NCBI GenBank assembly: GCA_021787035.1
Contig: JAJYMM010000044.1
Span: forward strand, 1-45,648
Direction: 5' to 3'
Length of the DNA: 45,648 bases
DNA from: Actinomycetes bacterium
GTDB taxonomy: Bacteria; Actinomycetota; Acidimicrobiia; Acidimicrobiales; Palsa-688
Shown: piece after piece, positions 1-8,200 of the stretch
How the letters are laid out: each line of letters begins with the position of its first letter
Position numbering within the stretch: the first letter of the stretch is position 1
Program-made: the position numbers and the translations under genes
The notes under the pieces: model-generated
Seen by the model: the letters and a program-made list of their open reading frames with translations, nothing else
What the model was told of the DNA's origin: nothing
Databases searched by the model: none

Positions 1-50
1 CGACGGGCGGGACGGTCGGACCGCCCTCACGACAAAACGAGACGCACCGC

Positions 51-336
51 ACGGAGCGTATCGAGCACATCGATCTGAGCAGCCATCATCTCGCCACGGT
101 CGAGAAGATCCTGGCGCACCCGGTCAACCACAACCTCGCCTAGCACGACGTGGTCCTTGATCGCCGAGATCGGAACGGTTACCGAAGAGCCGAACCACCG
201 GTTCACCATTACCATGGGCAGCGAGACCAAGACGTTCGACCGTCCCCGCCACGATGACATCGACGAGCAACAGGTCGTCGATCTTCGGCGCATGCTTCGC
301 CACGCGGGCATCACGCCGGAGTCCCTCGAGAAGTGA
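51..336 (+). pseudogene. Broken small conserved actinobacterial protein (nonsense plus frameshift)
   Basis: Two reading frames together spell one small protein. The first (from about 51) reads ERIEHIDLSSHHLATVEKIL and then NHNLA before a TAG at 141-143. The second picks up at about 152 with WSLIAEIGTVTEEPNHRF and ends with DEQQVVDLRRMLRHAGITP and a TGA at 334-336. From memory the halves resemble a small actinobacterial protein in which a Trp follows the HN motif, so TAG may be a mutated TGG and about 2 nt seem lost near 150. Its function is unknown. No ATG lies in frame upstream within the window, so the 5' end is uncertain. It sits 70 bp before the acidic protein gene at 407. I see the two frames directly; the family resemblance is recall. 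Confidence 0.55.
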
Positions 337-406
337 CGAGGGTCGGTCGTCAAGCAGCGTCGTTCCGAGCGCCGAGACAGGGCGAGGTGGGAAAGGAGAC
401 GGCTAG

Positions 407-754
407 ATGAGCACCGGAGACGAATGGTCACCCGACGAGCCCCAAGGCACCGAGACCAACGAGGCAGCTGACGAGGCGTTTGACGAGGAGGACCGGCTCG
501 ACTCGGACTTCGCCGACGCCGTCGAGGAAGATCCTTCGATCGATCCGGCCAATCAACTGGACCGGCTCGAGGTGGAGGAGGCGGGGGTCAGGCTCGATGA
601 TCCCGAGGTCATGGTCATGCTCCAAGGCGGCGGCGACGACCCTGACGGCCTCGGGGGACTGCCCCGCAGCTCCGATGCCCGTTCGCTGGGGGATCCGGGT
701 TGGGATCTCGATAGCGCGGACTCGGCGGAGGACGACGACCCTGTAGAACGCTGA
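407..754 (+). CDS. Small acidic conserved hypothetical protein
   Basis: The 115-residue protein is very acidic, rich in Asp and Glu, with no membrane segment, signal peptide or cysteine. The start is supported by a GGAGA ribosome-binding site 7-8 nt upstream. The central part (DPANQLDRLEVEEAGVRLDD, residues about 46-65) followed by GGGDDPDGLGG resembles short actinobacterial hypothetical proteins that carry a DPSxxPxxQxD...LDDPE...DDPDGLG pattern. I recall that pattern but can name no function. The C-terminal 30 residues are low-complexity acidic. It is isolated: the next 290 bp hold no gene, and the upstream neighbour is a pseudogene. Confidence 0.7.
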   Translation: MSTGDEWSPDEPQGTETNEAADEAFDEEDRLDSDFADAVEEDPSIDPANQLDRLEVEEAGVRLDDPEVMVMLQGGGDDPDGLGGLPRSSDARSLGDPGWDLDSADSAEDDDPVER

Positions 755-1046
755 CCCCTACCAGGCTCCGAACTCGTCTCGGTCCAAGGCGACACGCTCA
801 TGGCGACGACGTCGAGCGAAGGCCGTGACCATCGCCCGGCATACCGTCCACAACATCCAGCCCGATCTGGATATCCCCGCCGGAGGACGCCGGAGGACGA
901 CCCGACCACTCCACGACGCCTGACGGCCTCATAGCAGACAGCCACGTGGTCGCCCTCGCGTGCGCTACGGTCGCCGCCGCTCATCACTATCGACGCAGAT
1001 AGCGAGGGTATGACACGGCGCTTGATGTTCGGCCTGGCAACGATCC
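755..1046. other. Gene-free stretch
   Basis: No reading frame here shows a recognisable motif, ribosome-binding site or believable codon use on either strand, and I see no strong hairpin. It separates the acidic protein gene from the transporter fragment on the minus strand and looks like decayed sequence. Confidence 0.5.
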
Positions 1047-1190
1047 CCCAAGCTGCGTGGTGCGGCGCCGCCTCGCCGATGAAGAGCGGCACGACCTCAG
1101 ACGCCGATCCGACCGCGAGCCCGATGACGAAGCGCATGGCGATCAGCACGCCCAGGCTCGGCGAGAGCGCCGCAGCCAGGCGGCCGGGTT
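1047..1190 (-). pseudogene. Fragment of a sugar-porter type MFS transporter
   Basis: On the minus strand a run of about 45 codons reads LSPSLGVLIAMRFVIGLAVG then SASEVVPLFIGEAAP. This matches the fourth transmembrane helix region of sugar-porter family MFS proteins, where RFxxGLAVGxAS...VPxYxxE is typical. Only this piece is present: upstream the frame runs into unrelated sequence and downstream the similarity stops after the GEAAP motif. It is a transporter relic next to the HipBA module. Function is lost. The motif is seen directly; the family assignment is from knowledge of MFS signature sequences. Confidence 0.5.
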
Positions 1191-1303
1191 ACGGGCCGGG
1201 TGTTCGGGATGCCGTTCTGGGTCCCCAGAGGAGTGGCTGGTGTGCCATGTGCCAGCTGGCTGTCCTTCGTCGAGAAGCCCTCGGGTGGCTCCCCCGTGCC
1301 CGG

Positions 1304-2560
1304 TCAGGGGCGACTGGGCCAGTCGTAGAGGGTATAGGGGTTGAGGATTTGGGTGTGCCACATGGCGTCGCGTTCGGCGGCGGTGAGGCGGGCGCGTTCG
1401 GCTGCGTCTGACCAAGAGCTGAGGATCGTGGACACCTGATGGTCGATGATGTCCCACGCCTCGGCCGGGGTGAGGTGGTACACCTTCGCGGCGTCGAGGC
1501 AACCGGCCAGTTGGCTGTAGCGCCACCCGTCGGGGCGAATGGCGAGTGCTTGTTCGGCTTCCTGCCCAGAGCGCAGCTGCGGGCAGATGTCGTACGCGGG
1601 TGTCAAGGTGAGTGAGCCGCCGTCCCAAAACGCCGCGTGGTTACGGGCGTGGTCGTCGGTGTTGCCCACGCAGATGTTGAACGTGATGCGCGAGAACAGC
1701 TCCCGGAGGGTGACGTCGACGTCGGTGAACCGGGCCCGGATAGCGTCGGCGAGCTCCCAGTACCCGGAGTGGACCGCGCCCCATTCGTCGACGCCGAGGA
1801 TCGTCATGGCCGACACGAGAAGACGCCGCTGGCCGGGTGTCGCTGTACGGTCGAACCGTTCCACGAGCAGCACGTCCCGGCCGAGACATTTCCGCACTTC
1901 GACCGGTGCGACGGTCAGGCCGACCCGCGACGCGAGCTCCATGGCGGCACCCTCGGCTTTCACGACCGGGTACGGGTCGCTGTCCTGGGAGAGCTTCGCG
2001 ATGAGCTTGCGCCCGCCGTCGTCGAGAAGGACCTTTGGGCGGGCGCCACCGACTGACGATCCCGCCAGCAGCACCTGGCTGACGTCGGGCGAGAGCTGGC
2101 CGCCCGCGAGGAACTCAGCGGTCGCGCTGACCATCTCCTCGAGCGTGCCGCCCGACGGACGGTGCTCGTAGGTGCCCGAAGTGCTCTGGAAGTCCAGCGC
2201 GCCGATACGGTCCGAAGGTGCCTCGCGCAGGTAGGTGAGCAGGCTCAGCTGGTCGAGGTCGGCGTCCCGACCGCCGGCACCGGTAAGGCGGCGGAGGATG
2301 ATCCGCTGGCCCCAGGCGTCCGGCCCGGCGTCGCGGATGACCCCGGCGACAGCCAGGTTGCCGGTTGGGCGGATCCGCCCCGAGACGAGCGGCAGTTCGG
2401 GCTCGAACAACGCGATGCGGTCGCCGCGGGCGAGGTAGCTGCGGCCGTAGTTGAAGTCGAGCGTCCGGGCGCTTTGCTCGAGCCGCCCGGCGACGACCGG
2501 TTCGGTCGCGCCGGGGAGCCACACCCACACGTACGCCTCCCGGGGCTGCTCAGAAGTCAT
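1304..2560 (-). CDS. hipA: HipA-family serine/threonine kinase toxin
   Basis: This 418-residue protein is a full-length HipA-like toxin kinase. The family phosphorylates targets such as glutamyl-tRNA synthetase and so promotes growth arrest and persistence. The N-terminal domain covers residues 10-95 (WLPGATEPVVAGRL to the DAGPDAWGQ motif). The P-loop-like segment is SSVGGARPK (168-176), the ATP-binding lysine is in LIAKL (about 189), the catalytic loop is GNTDDHARNH (299-308) and the metal-binding Asp is in AYDI (324). All catalytic residues are present. The ATG at 2560 was chosen because it overlaps the end of the upstream HTH gene by 11 bp, so the two are translationally coupled; longer upstream extensions lie inside that gene. 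The target in this organism is unknown. Confidence 0.88.
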   Translation of the reverse strand: MTSEQPREAYVWVWLPGATEPVVAGRLEQSARTLDFNYGRSYLARGDRIALFEPELPLVSGRIRPTGNLAVAGVIRDAGPDAWGQRIILRRLTGAGGRDADLDQLSLLTYLREAPSDRIGALDFQSTSGTYEHRPSGGTLEEMVSATAEFLAGGQLSPDVSQVLLAGSSVGGARPKVLLDDGGRKLIAKLSQDSDPYPVVKAEGAAMELASRVGLTVAPVEVRKCLGRDVLLVERFDRTATPGQRRLLVSAMTILGVDEWGAVHSGYWELADAIRARFTDVDVTLRELFSRITFNICVGNTDDHARNHAAFWDGGSLTLTPAYDICPQLRSGQEAEQALAIRPDGWRYSQLAGCLDAAKVYHLTPAEAWDIIDHQVSTILSSWSDAAERARLTAAERDAMWHTQILNPYTLYDWPSRP

Positions 2561-2882
2561 CGTGGACCTGCGATGCCGGTGGCCTGACTCGCGTCGGGAG
2601 CAGCGCCAGGCGGTCCTGGGTGCTGCTGAGGAGAGCGGAGAGCTCCGCCCGGTCGGGAGTGAACAGTGCGACACCGACGAGGGTGGCGATCTCGAACGCT
2701 GTGCCGAGCGCGACAGTCGGGTCACCTGCCTCGACCTTGCGGACGGTCGGGACCGACACGCCGGCGCGCTCGCCCAGCTCAGCGATGGTCCAGCGTTTCT
2801 GGCGGCGTTCCTGGCGTACCATCATCCCGAGCAGGCGGGCCGCCTCGGTCGCTTGACGTGACATCCTGGGGACCTGTTTCAC
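2550..2882 (-). CDS. hipB: HipB-like XRE-family antitoxin
   Basis: A small helix-turn-helix protein of about 110 residues precedes the HipA kinase. The HTH reads WTIAELGERAGVSVPTVRKV followed by EAGDPTVALGTAFEIATLVG, typical of XRE/Cro repressors with a C-terminal extension. HipB proteins bind HipA, block it, and repress their own promoter. The start is set at GTG 2882 because GGAGGA lies 6 nt upstream (2891-2896); an ATG at 2864 is possible but lacks such a site. The 3' end overlaps hipA by 11 bp. Two matched palindromes lie just upstream and are the likely operators. Confidence 0.85.
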   Translation of the reverse strand: MKQVPRMSRQATEAARLLGMMVRQERRQKRWTIAELGERAGVSVPTVRKVEAGDPTVALGTAFEIATLVGVALFTPDRAELSALLSSTQDRLALLPTRVRPPASQVHDDF

Positions 2883-2901
2883 ACCAACTCCTCCGATGGA
2901 T

Positions 2902-2917
2902 AGCAAGTATACTTGCT
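2902..2917. promoter_or_regulatory. Perfect 16-bp palindrome, likely HipB operator 1
   Basis: AGCAAGTATACTTGCT is its own reverse complement over all 16 bases and sits 5 bp upstream of the hipB ribosome-binding site. Its core GTATAC recurs in a second site centred 31 bp away. HipB-type repressors bind paired palindromes and autoregulate, which fits. A possible minus-strand -35 (TTGCGT) lies about 17 nt from CTATCC, so the palindrome would fall in the spacer. The promoter itself is a weak guess. Confidence 0.65.
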
Positions 2918-2932
2918 CTTACGCAACCTAAA

Positions 2933-2948
2933 GGCACGTATACTTACC
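2933..2948. promoter_or_regulatory. Second copy of the palindromic operator, imperfect
   Basis: The site matches the palindrome at 2902-2917 at 12 of 16 positions, including the GTATAC centre and the flanking TT and C. The centres are 31 bp apart, close to three turns of B-DNA, so two HipB dimers would lie on the same face. It begins within a few bases of where the phosphotransferase remnant loses similarity. Confidence 0.5.
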
Positions 2949-3200
2949 TCAATGTCGTAAGGGCCGTGGGCGTGCACTTCGTGCTGCCAGCGCTCGACGG
3001 CGGTGCGAAGGTCGTCGTCGGCCCCCTCAAAGCCCTGTCCCCACGTCTCCTCGCGCCGCACCCAGATGACTTCGACCGGGCAGCGCACCCCCACCCAGAG
3101 CACCGGCAAACCTCTCAGGCGTGTAGCGCAATCGCGAAGGACCCCGAGCGGGCGGGAGTAGGCGTCGTGGTGGTCGACGTCGGCTACGACGTTCAGGCCG
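2945..3200 (-). pseudogene. Remnant of a CPT-like phosphotransferase (C-terminal part)
   Basis: The minus strand encodes LNVVADVDHHDAYSRPLGVL, then LRGLPVLWVGVRCPVEVIWV, and finally VHAHGPYDIEV. This is the pattern of chloramphenicol-phosphotransferase-like proteins, where LPVLFVGVRCPxEVxxxRE and VHxxGxYDLEVD are characteristic. The N-terminal P-loop part is missing: upstream the frame leaves the family within a few codons and another phosphotransferase fragment begins. After YDIEV the similarity ends and the hipBA operators start. No start codon or ribosome-binding site fits. It is a non-functional relic. Confidence 0.6.
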
Positions 3201-3519
3201 TGGCGGCTGTGAGCGCGCTGGCGTAGTCCTCCGCTGAGACCTCCCGAGGCGCCGCAGGTTCGCAGTACGTCCACAGCGTTACGACGAAGCCGTCACGCTC
3301 ATAGGCACGAGGGCCCACTCGAGGCTCAAGACAAGCCACAGGGCACCCGGCCTCGGCGAGCCGCGGAGCAAGTTCGACTTCGAACTGTGCAACCTGATGC
3401 GCGACAGGTGCAACCCGGGCAAGCACCTCACAAGCCAACAAATGCAAACTGAGTTTGTTCGAGTCATGAACAACGATCGCCTCGTCCACTCTCAGGTCAA
3501 GTGAAGAGGCGATGGACAT
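3193..3519 (-). pseudogene. Remnant of an aminoglycoside-phosphotransferase-fold protein (N-terminal part)
   Basis: The piece begins MSIASSLDLRVDEAIVVHDS and continues with HLLACEVLARVAPVAHQVAQ, then RDGFVVTLWTYCEPAAPREV and SAEDYASAL. This is the nucleotide-binding lobe of a phosphotransferase-family (APH/ChoK-like) kinase. The family continues for about 200 more residues with the HGDxxxxN catalytic loop; here the frame ends six codons after SAEDYASAL. The catalytic lobe is absent, so the gene is broken. It abuts the CPT-like remnant, giving a chimera of two unrelated truncated phosphotransferases. The true start is unclear; an upstream ATG at 3558 is possible. Confidence 0.55.
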
Positions 3520-3612
3520 AGCCGCAGCCATCGCGCGCGGTACCCTTGGCGCCTGCATCGTCGTCCCCGTCTTCTTCGTGCCACGGTGCCAAGGTGGCAA
3601 CACGCTTCTTTT

Positions 3613-5178
3613 TTAGACAGCGTCGAAACTACCCGATAACAGCTCCTCGACGGAGCAGGTCCACCTCTCGCCACCGGAGCTCGAGCGGATACTAAACGAA
3701 CCTCGAGCGAGGTCTGCGTCCAAGCAGATCTCATGCTCGTCCTTTCGCCACGTTATTACAATCGACCTATAAGACGAGCTATGGGTGAACGTCCCCGTAA
3801 ACCCAGGGTGTCGAGACCGCAGGCTCAAAAGCTGCATCTGGGCACGCACAACCGGGGCTGACAGGCGGCCATCAATTTCCTCAAGGGTATAGCGGTGCCG
3901 ATTGATATCACGGCCTACCCGCGTCTGCTCAAATAGCGCTACGTCATTGACGCCAGCCAACAATCCCATATAATATACTTGGGGTATGCCAGGGACAAAC
4001 AGCTGAAGAGCCCTTGCCAGCAGGTAGCGCCCTTCATCGCGACCTAATGCATCAAAAAAGGTACAATTGACCTGATATAGGTCAAGGTTTGAGGCTGCAG
4101 CACCTGTCGCGAGCTGGCTTGACGGAGCATTGGAGTAGATCGTCCTTACCAGGTTTGCTATCTGCGCTCCATCGAGAAGACCGGGCTCATCGGGCTCCAG
4201 CACATTGGGACCGGCATCTATAACTCCGATACCGTCGTGGGTGTCGAGCACCGTAACGGCATTCTCCGGCCGCACCTTGAGCCAGCGCTCGAGCGGCCCA
4301 GGGTCAGACGCAAAGATGGCGTGGAGCACCAAGGGTGGAAGGGCAAAGTCGTACACCAGGTCTACAGACGGCGCCACCTCGACCTGCTGCGAAAAGTGGC
4401 CGTGGATCTCAAGCAAGACTTGTGCACCGCGCTGGTGACAATAGTCCTTAAGACGGCCCACGAAGTCGAGCGTCTCGCTTGTCATGAAACAATTCGTCCC
4501 GGGACACTTGCCCGCATACCCGATGGCATCAAGCCGAATGACGGATACCCCCGACGCCGTGAGGTGGTCGATAATACCAGTAAGGTACGACCAGGTTAGA
4601 GGCTGCCTTATGTCCAGGTCAACCTGTGCCGGTGTAAATGTGGTCCACACGAGACGCGGTTGTCCAGCAAGAGGCATTATCGTAAATGGTAGGCCCGGCC
4701 TGGGCCGGTAAATTCTCGCCAAGTCCTCCTCGCTAGCCCGGCCAGGGAATACATCCCCCATTGTCAAAAACATCCGGCGCCAGGGCGAAGCATCGCCGTT
4801 GGCCTGGACATCACGGAACTGGTGCGAGGCAACCGACATATGGTTGACAATAAGGTCCGCTACGACAACCATGTTTGCCGAAAGCGACGCTATATCGTCC
4901 CAGCTACCGAGACGTTGGTCCACCTTGGTGTGGTCCACTGGGTCGAACCCAGCATCGGCACCATCAAAGTGCGTATAAAACGGGAGGACATGAACGCCGC
5001 CAAACACGCCCCCGAAGCGGTCGCTCATCAGTTGACCGAGACCGTGCAAAGTGCCACCAAAGCGGTCCGCGTATACGATCAGCTGGGGCCCATGGAGGCG
5101 TGACCTGTCCGGGGTCGTCATTGCTAGAGTAACCATCCGGTTTGCAGAGCTTGGGTTCATGGCCTCGGAAGCGGTCAT
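3613..5178 (-). CDS. GH13 subfamily 18 glucosyl phosphorylase, sucrose phosphorylase-like
   Basis: The enzyme should use phosphate to cleave a glucoside such as sucrose and release glucose 1-phosphate in the cytoplasm. Visible features of the (beta/alpha)8 domain include VYADRFGGTLHGLG near the N-terminus, LIVNHMS (109-115), the nucleophile Asp217 in IRLDAIGYAG, the acid/base Glu257 in LLEIHGH, and the transition-state Asp in LDTHDGIG (311-318). It is 521 residues long, near the usual 490-510. The start ATG at 5178 has GGAGG 6 nt upstream. The subfamily also contains glucosylglycerate, glucosylglycerol and sucrose-6-phosphate phosphorylases, so the acceptor is not settled. No signal peptide is present. 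Its base composition looks lower in GC than its neighbours, with ATA and TTT codons. It lies 34 bp downstream of the WD40 sensor on the same strand. Confidence 0.82.
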   Translation of the reverse strand: MTASEAMNPSSANRMVTLAMTTPDRSRLHGPQLIVYADRFGGTLHGLGQLMSDRFGGVFGGVHVLPFYTHFDGADAGFDPVDHTKVDQRLGSWDDIASLSANMVVVADLIVNHMSVASHQFRDVQANGDASPWRRMFLTMGDVFPGRASEEDLARIYRPRPGLPFTIMPLAGQPRLVWTTFTPAQVDLDIRQPLTWSYLTGIIDHLTASGVSVIRLDAIGYAGKCPGTNCFMTSETLDFVGRLKDYCHQRGAQVLLEIHGHFSQQVEVAPSVDLVYDFALPPLVLHAIFASDPGPLERWLKVRPENAVTVLDTHDGIGVIDAGPNVLEPDEPGLLDGAQIANLVRTIYSNAPSSQLATGAAASNLDLYQVNCTFFDALGRDEGRYLLARALQLFVPGIPQVYYMGLLAGVNDVALFEQTRVGRDINRHRYTLEEIDGRLSAPVVRAQMQLLSLRSRHPGFTGTFTHSSSYRSIVITWRKDEHEICLDADLARGSFSIRSSSGGERWTCSVEELLSGSFDAV

Positions 5179-5212
5179 GGCCGGCCTCCAATCTGACTGT
5201 GGGCTCCTTGGC

Positions 5213-8200
5213 TCATTTCCCGCCCCGGCATATAGGTCTATAGCGTTCCCCGGGCAGGTACTCAGACCACTCGGACCTGGTGATCGGATCTCCGGCGACT
5301 GCACAGATCAAAGAGACCACTTGGGTGGGGTGGTAGTCCCAGAAGTGGAGCGTCTGGTCGAGGCCACTGCCCGCGAGCACCCTGCCCTGGGGGCTGAAAG
5401 ACACGGCGAGGGCACCACCCTGCTCCGCTGAGAGGGCAGCGAAGAGCCTCGGGTGGGAGCGGTCGGCGATGTCCCACACCCAAACGGTGTCGTCCAAGCC
5501 CGACGCGGCGACGAAATTGCCATGGGGGCTCACGCGAACGCTGACTACATAGGAGCGAGGCCCGCTCAAGGGCTTCCCGAGCAAGCGCGGCTGGGATGGC
5601 CTCGATATGTCCCAGAGCCGGATGGTTCCATCGGAACTGCACGCGACGAGGGTCTTGCCGTCCGGGCTGAAGGCGGTGTCGTAGGCATAGCCGTTGAACC
5701 CGCCCACGGTCGCCAGGTGCTCGGCGTGGGCCGGCGAGGCCACGTCCCAGATCCACACCCTGCCGGTCGAGACGGCAGCGGCGAGGAGATTGCCGTCGGG
5801 GCTAAAAGAAAAGCCGAGGACCTTGCCTCCCATGTGGCCCAAAAGGGCGACGGAGCGGGGCCGTCCGGCGTTGCCTACTGCCCAGAGGCGCACTTCGCCA
5901 AGATCGTCGGCACTGCCGAACACTCGGCCAGACGGGCTGAAGCGGAGCTGCTCGATCGTCGTCGTGGCGACCTTGAACGGGCCGCCAAGCGGTACCGGGT
6001 GGCCAAGGCGAGATATGTCGAACAGTTGCACCTCTCCCGCCGCGTTGCCTGCCGCCAGCAAACGCCCCGAGGGGCTCACGCTCGATACGCCGGCCACGGG
6101 CCCCAATCCGGCGGGCATGGACACCGACCCCGCCGGAGCGGGGGAGCTCGCGCCGGCTACGTGCCAAAACTCGACGTCCCCCTGCGGCCCGCCGCTCGTG
6201 GCGGCGAGGTACCTGCCGTGGTCGAAGTACTGGAGGAACTCGACCGAGCCGGGGGCTTGATAGGTGGCCGGCGACGGCAACCGCCAGAGCCTGGTCGTCC
6301 CAGAAGAGTCCGCGGTGGCCAGCTCGGGCCGGCCGGGCATGAAGGCGAGGCTCGTGACCGGGTTGGCCAGGTTGAAGGACTCGAGGGGCGCCAGCGTGGC
6401 CGCCCTCCAGACCTTCACGCCCTCGCCCCCCGCCGCCAGCAGTTTGCCGTTTGGGCTGAAAGCGACCGAATAGATGTAACTCGCGGGTCCCGCCATGGGT
6501 GGACCATCTGCTTGTAGCCCCGCCTTGGTGACACGGAGGACACGGACGAGGTGGTCGTCCCCCGCGGTCACGAGCAACTTGCCGCCAGGGCTGAAAGCCA
6601 CCGTCTCGAGCGTGGAAGTGCCTTCCCGATGGATCTCGACCGGGCCGTCTCTCCCTGCCGGCCAGGTCGCGAGCGTCCCGTTGCCGCCTACGGCCGCCAG
6701 AAATGTCCCATCGGGGCTATAGGCGACGGCCTTCATGGGGGGTGCGCCGGGGATCTTGGCCACCCCATCGGCCACCGGCTTGGTGCCAGCACCGAGCAAC
6801 CACTGCCTGACGGTCCCATCGTTGCTCGCCCCCGCCAGCAATTTGCCGTTTGGGCTGAAAGCGACCGCGTAGACCGTGCTCTCGAAACCTCTAAGGAGGG
6901 CCTCTCTCACCGGGTGGGCGGGGTCGGCCAGGTCCCAGAGGGTGATGGCCGAATTTGTCCCGGCGATAGCCAATCGCCTGCCGTTCGGGCTGAGTGCCAC
7001 CGCGAAATCGAGCGAGCCCGCGGGCCCTCCGGGCAATTTGGCGACCCGCCGAGGGCTGGCATCACCCACTGTGTACAGCTGCACGATATCCCCAGACGAT
7101 TCGGCAACAGCGAGAAGGCTGCCGTCACGGGAGAAAGAAAGGAAGTCCGGGCCGTCGGGGCCAAGCAGGCGGGTCGGCATCTCCGAAGCGGATGTGTCAA
7201 TGAGCGTAGAGCGCGCCTGGACGGTGGGGTACGTGCGGTAGGCAGCCAAGGCCAACTGCGTGGCCAGCGAAGGGTCGCTGGCGCGCACCTGCTGGGCCTC
7301 GATGGCCACCTGGCGCGAAAGCGCCTGCTCCTTGGCCTGCACTGCTGCGTCTTTGGCACGGTTGGCCTTGGCGTTGGCCCGGAGGGCGACGCCGGCGAGG
7401 ACGCTGGCGGCGACGGCCAGGCTGGCCACGGTTATGAGGAGACCTTTCATGCGCCGTGCCCCGCGACGCCCGGCGCGCCGCTCAGCATCCGCCTGCGCGA
7501 GGCAAGCCCTAACGAACTGCTGCTCAGCCCGGTTGAGCATCGTCTGGTGGCCAGCGTCGGTCGCCCACTCTGTGGTTCTTTCGAGGCGCGTGCCCCTAAA
7601 AAGCATCGAGGGGTCCTGCCCCGCCGCTAGCCACTGGTTCGCACCTTCGGTCAGCTGGCGGTGGAGATATAGACCTTCACGGTCCTCCCCAGTCCAGGCA
7701 GCGAGCCGCGGCCACGCCGAGAGCAAGGCTTCGTGGCTCACCTCGAACGTGGCGGGGCCAGCCGTCACCAACCTGGCCGTCACGAAACGCCCCAAAAGCT
7801 CGCCGGCCGGCGCGCCGCCGGGTGTCGCCCCCAGGTCCTCGAGCTCCTGGCGACTGGCTAGGCGCTTGGTGGTGGGGACATCCTCCCTGACAGTCACCAA
7901 GCGGAGGAAAATGCGCCTTGCCAGGTCGCGCTCAGCCGGCGAGAGCTCGTTGTACAGTGCTTCTGCGCTCTGGCTGACGGCGCCGCGCAGTCCCCCGACC
8001 GCTCGGTAATCTGCCACCGTCAACCGGTTACGCTGAGCGTGCTCCCAAGCGGCCATGAGCGAGTACGAAAGCAACGGGAGCGCGCCGACGTCGTGGGCAA
8101 ACCCGGTCGGCCGGCCTGGGGCCAGGTCGGCGAGGACCAGGTCGACCAGGGCCTCCTCCACGGCGACGCCGGCCTCGCGGGCGGGTTCCAAGATCGCCCG

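Noticed and set aside
27..431. Open frame on the minus strand over the first 400 bases
   Set aside because: It has an Arg/Ser-rich composition and no motif, and it is antisense to the better-supported broken gene and to the start of the acidic protein gene.
1304..3200. Insertion sequence or integron carrying hipBA
   Set aside because: There is no transposase, integrase, terminal inverted repeat or attC-like site around the module.
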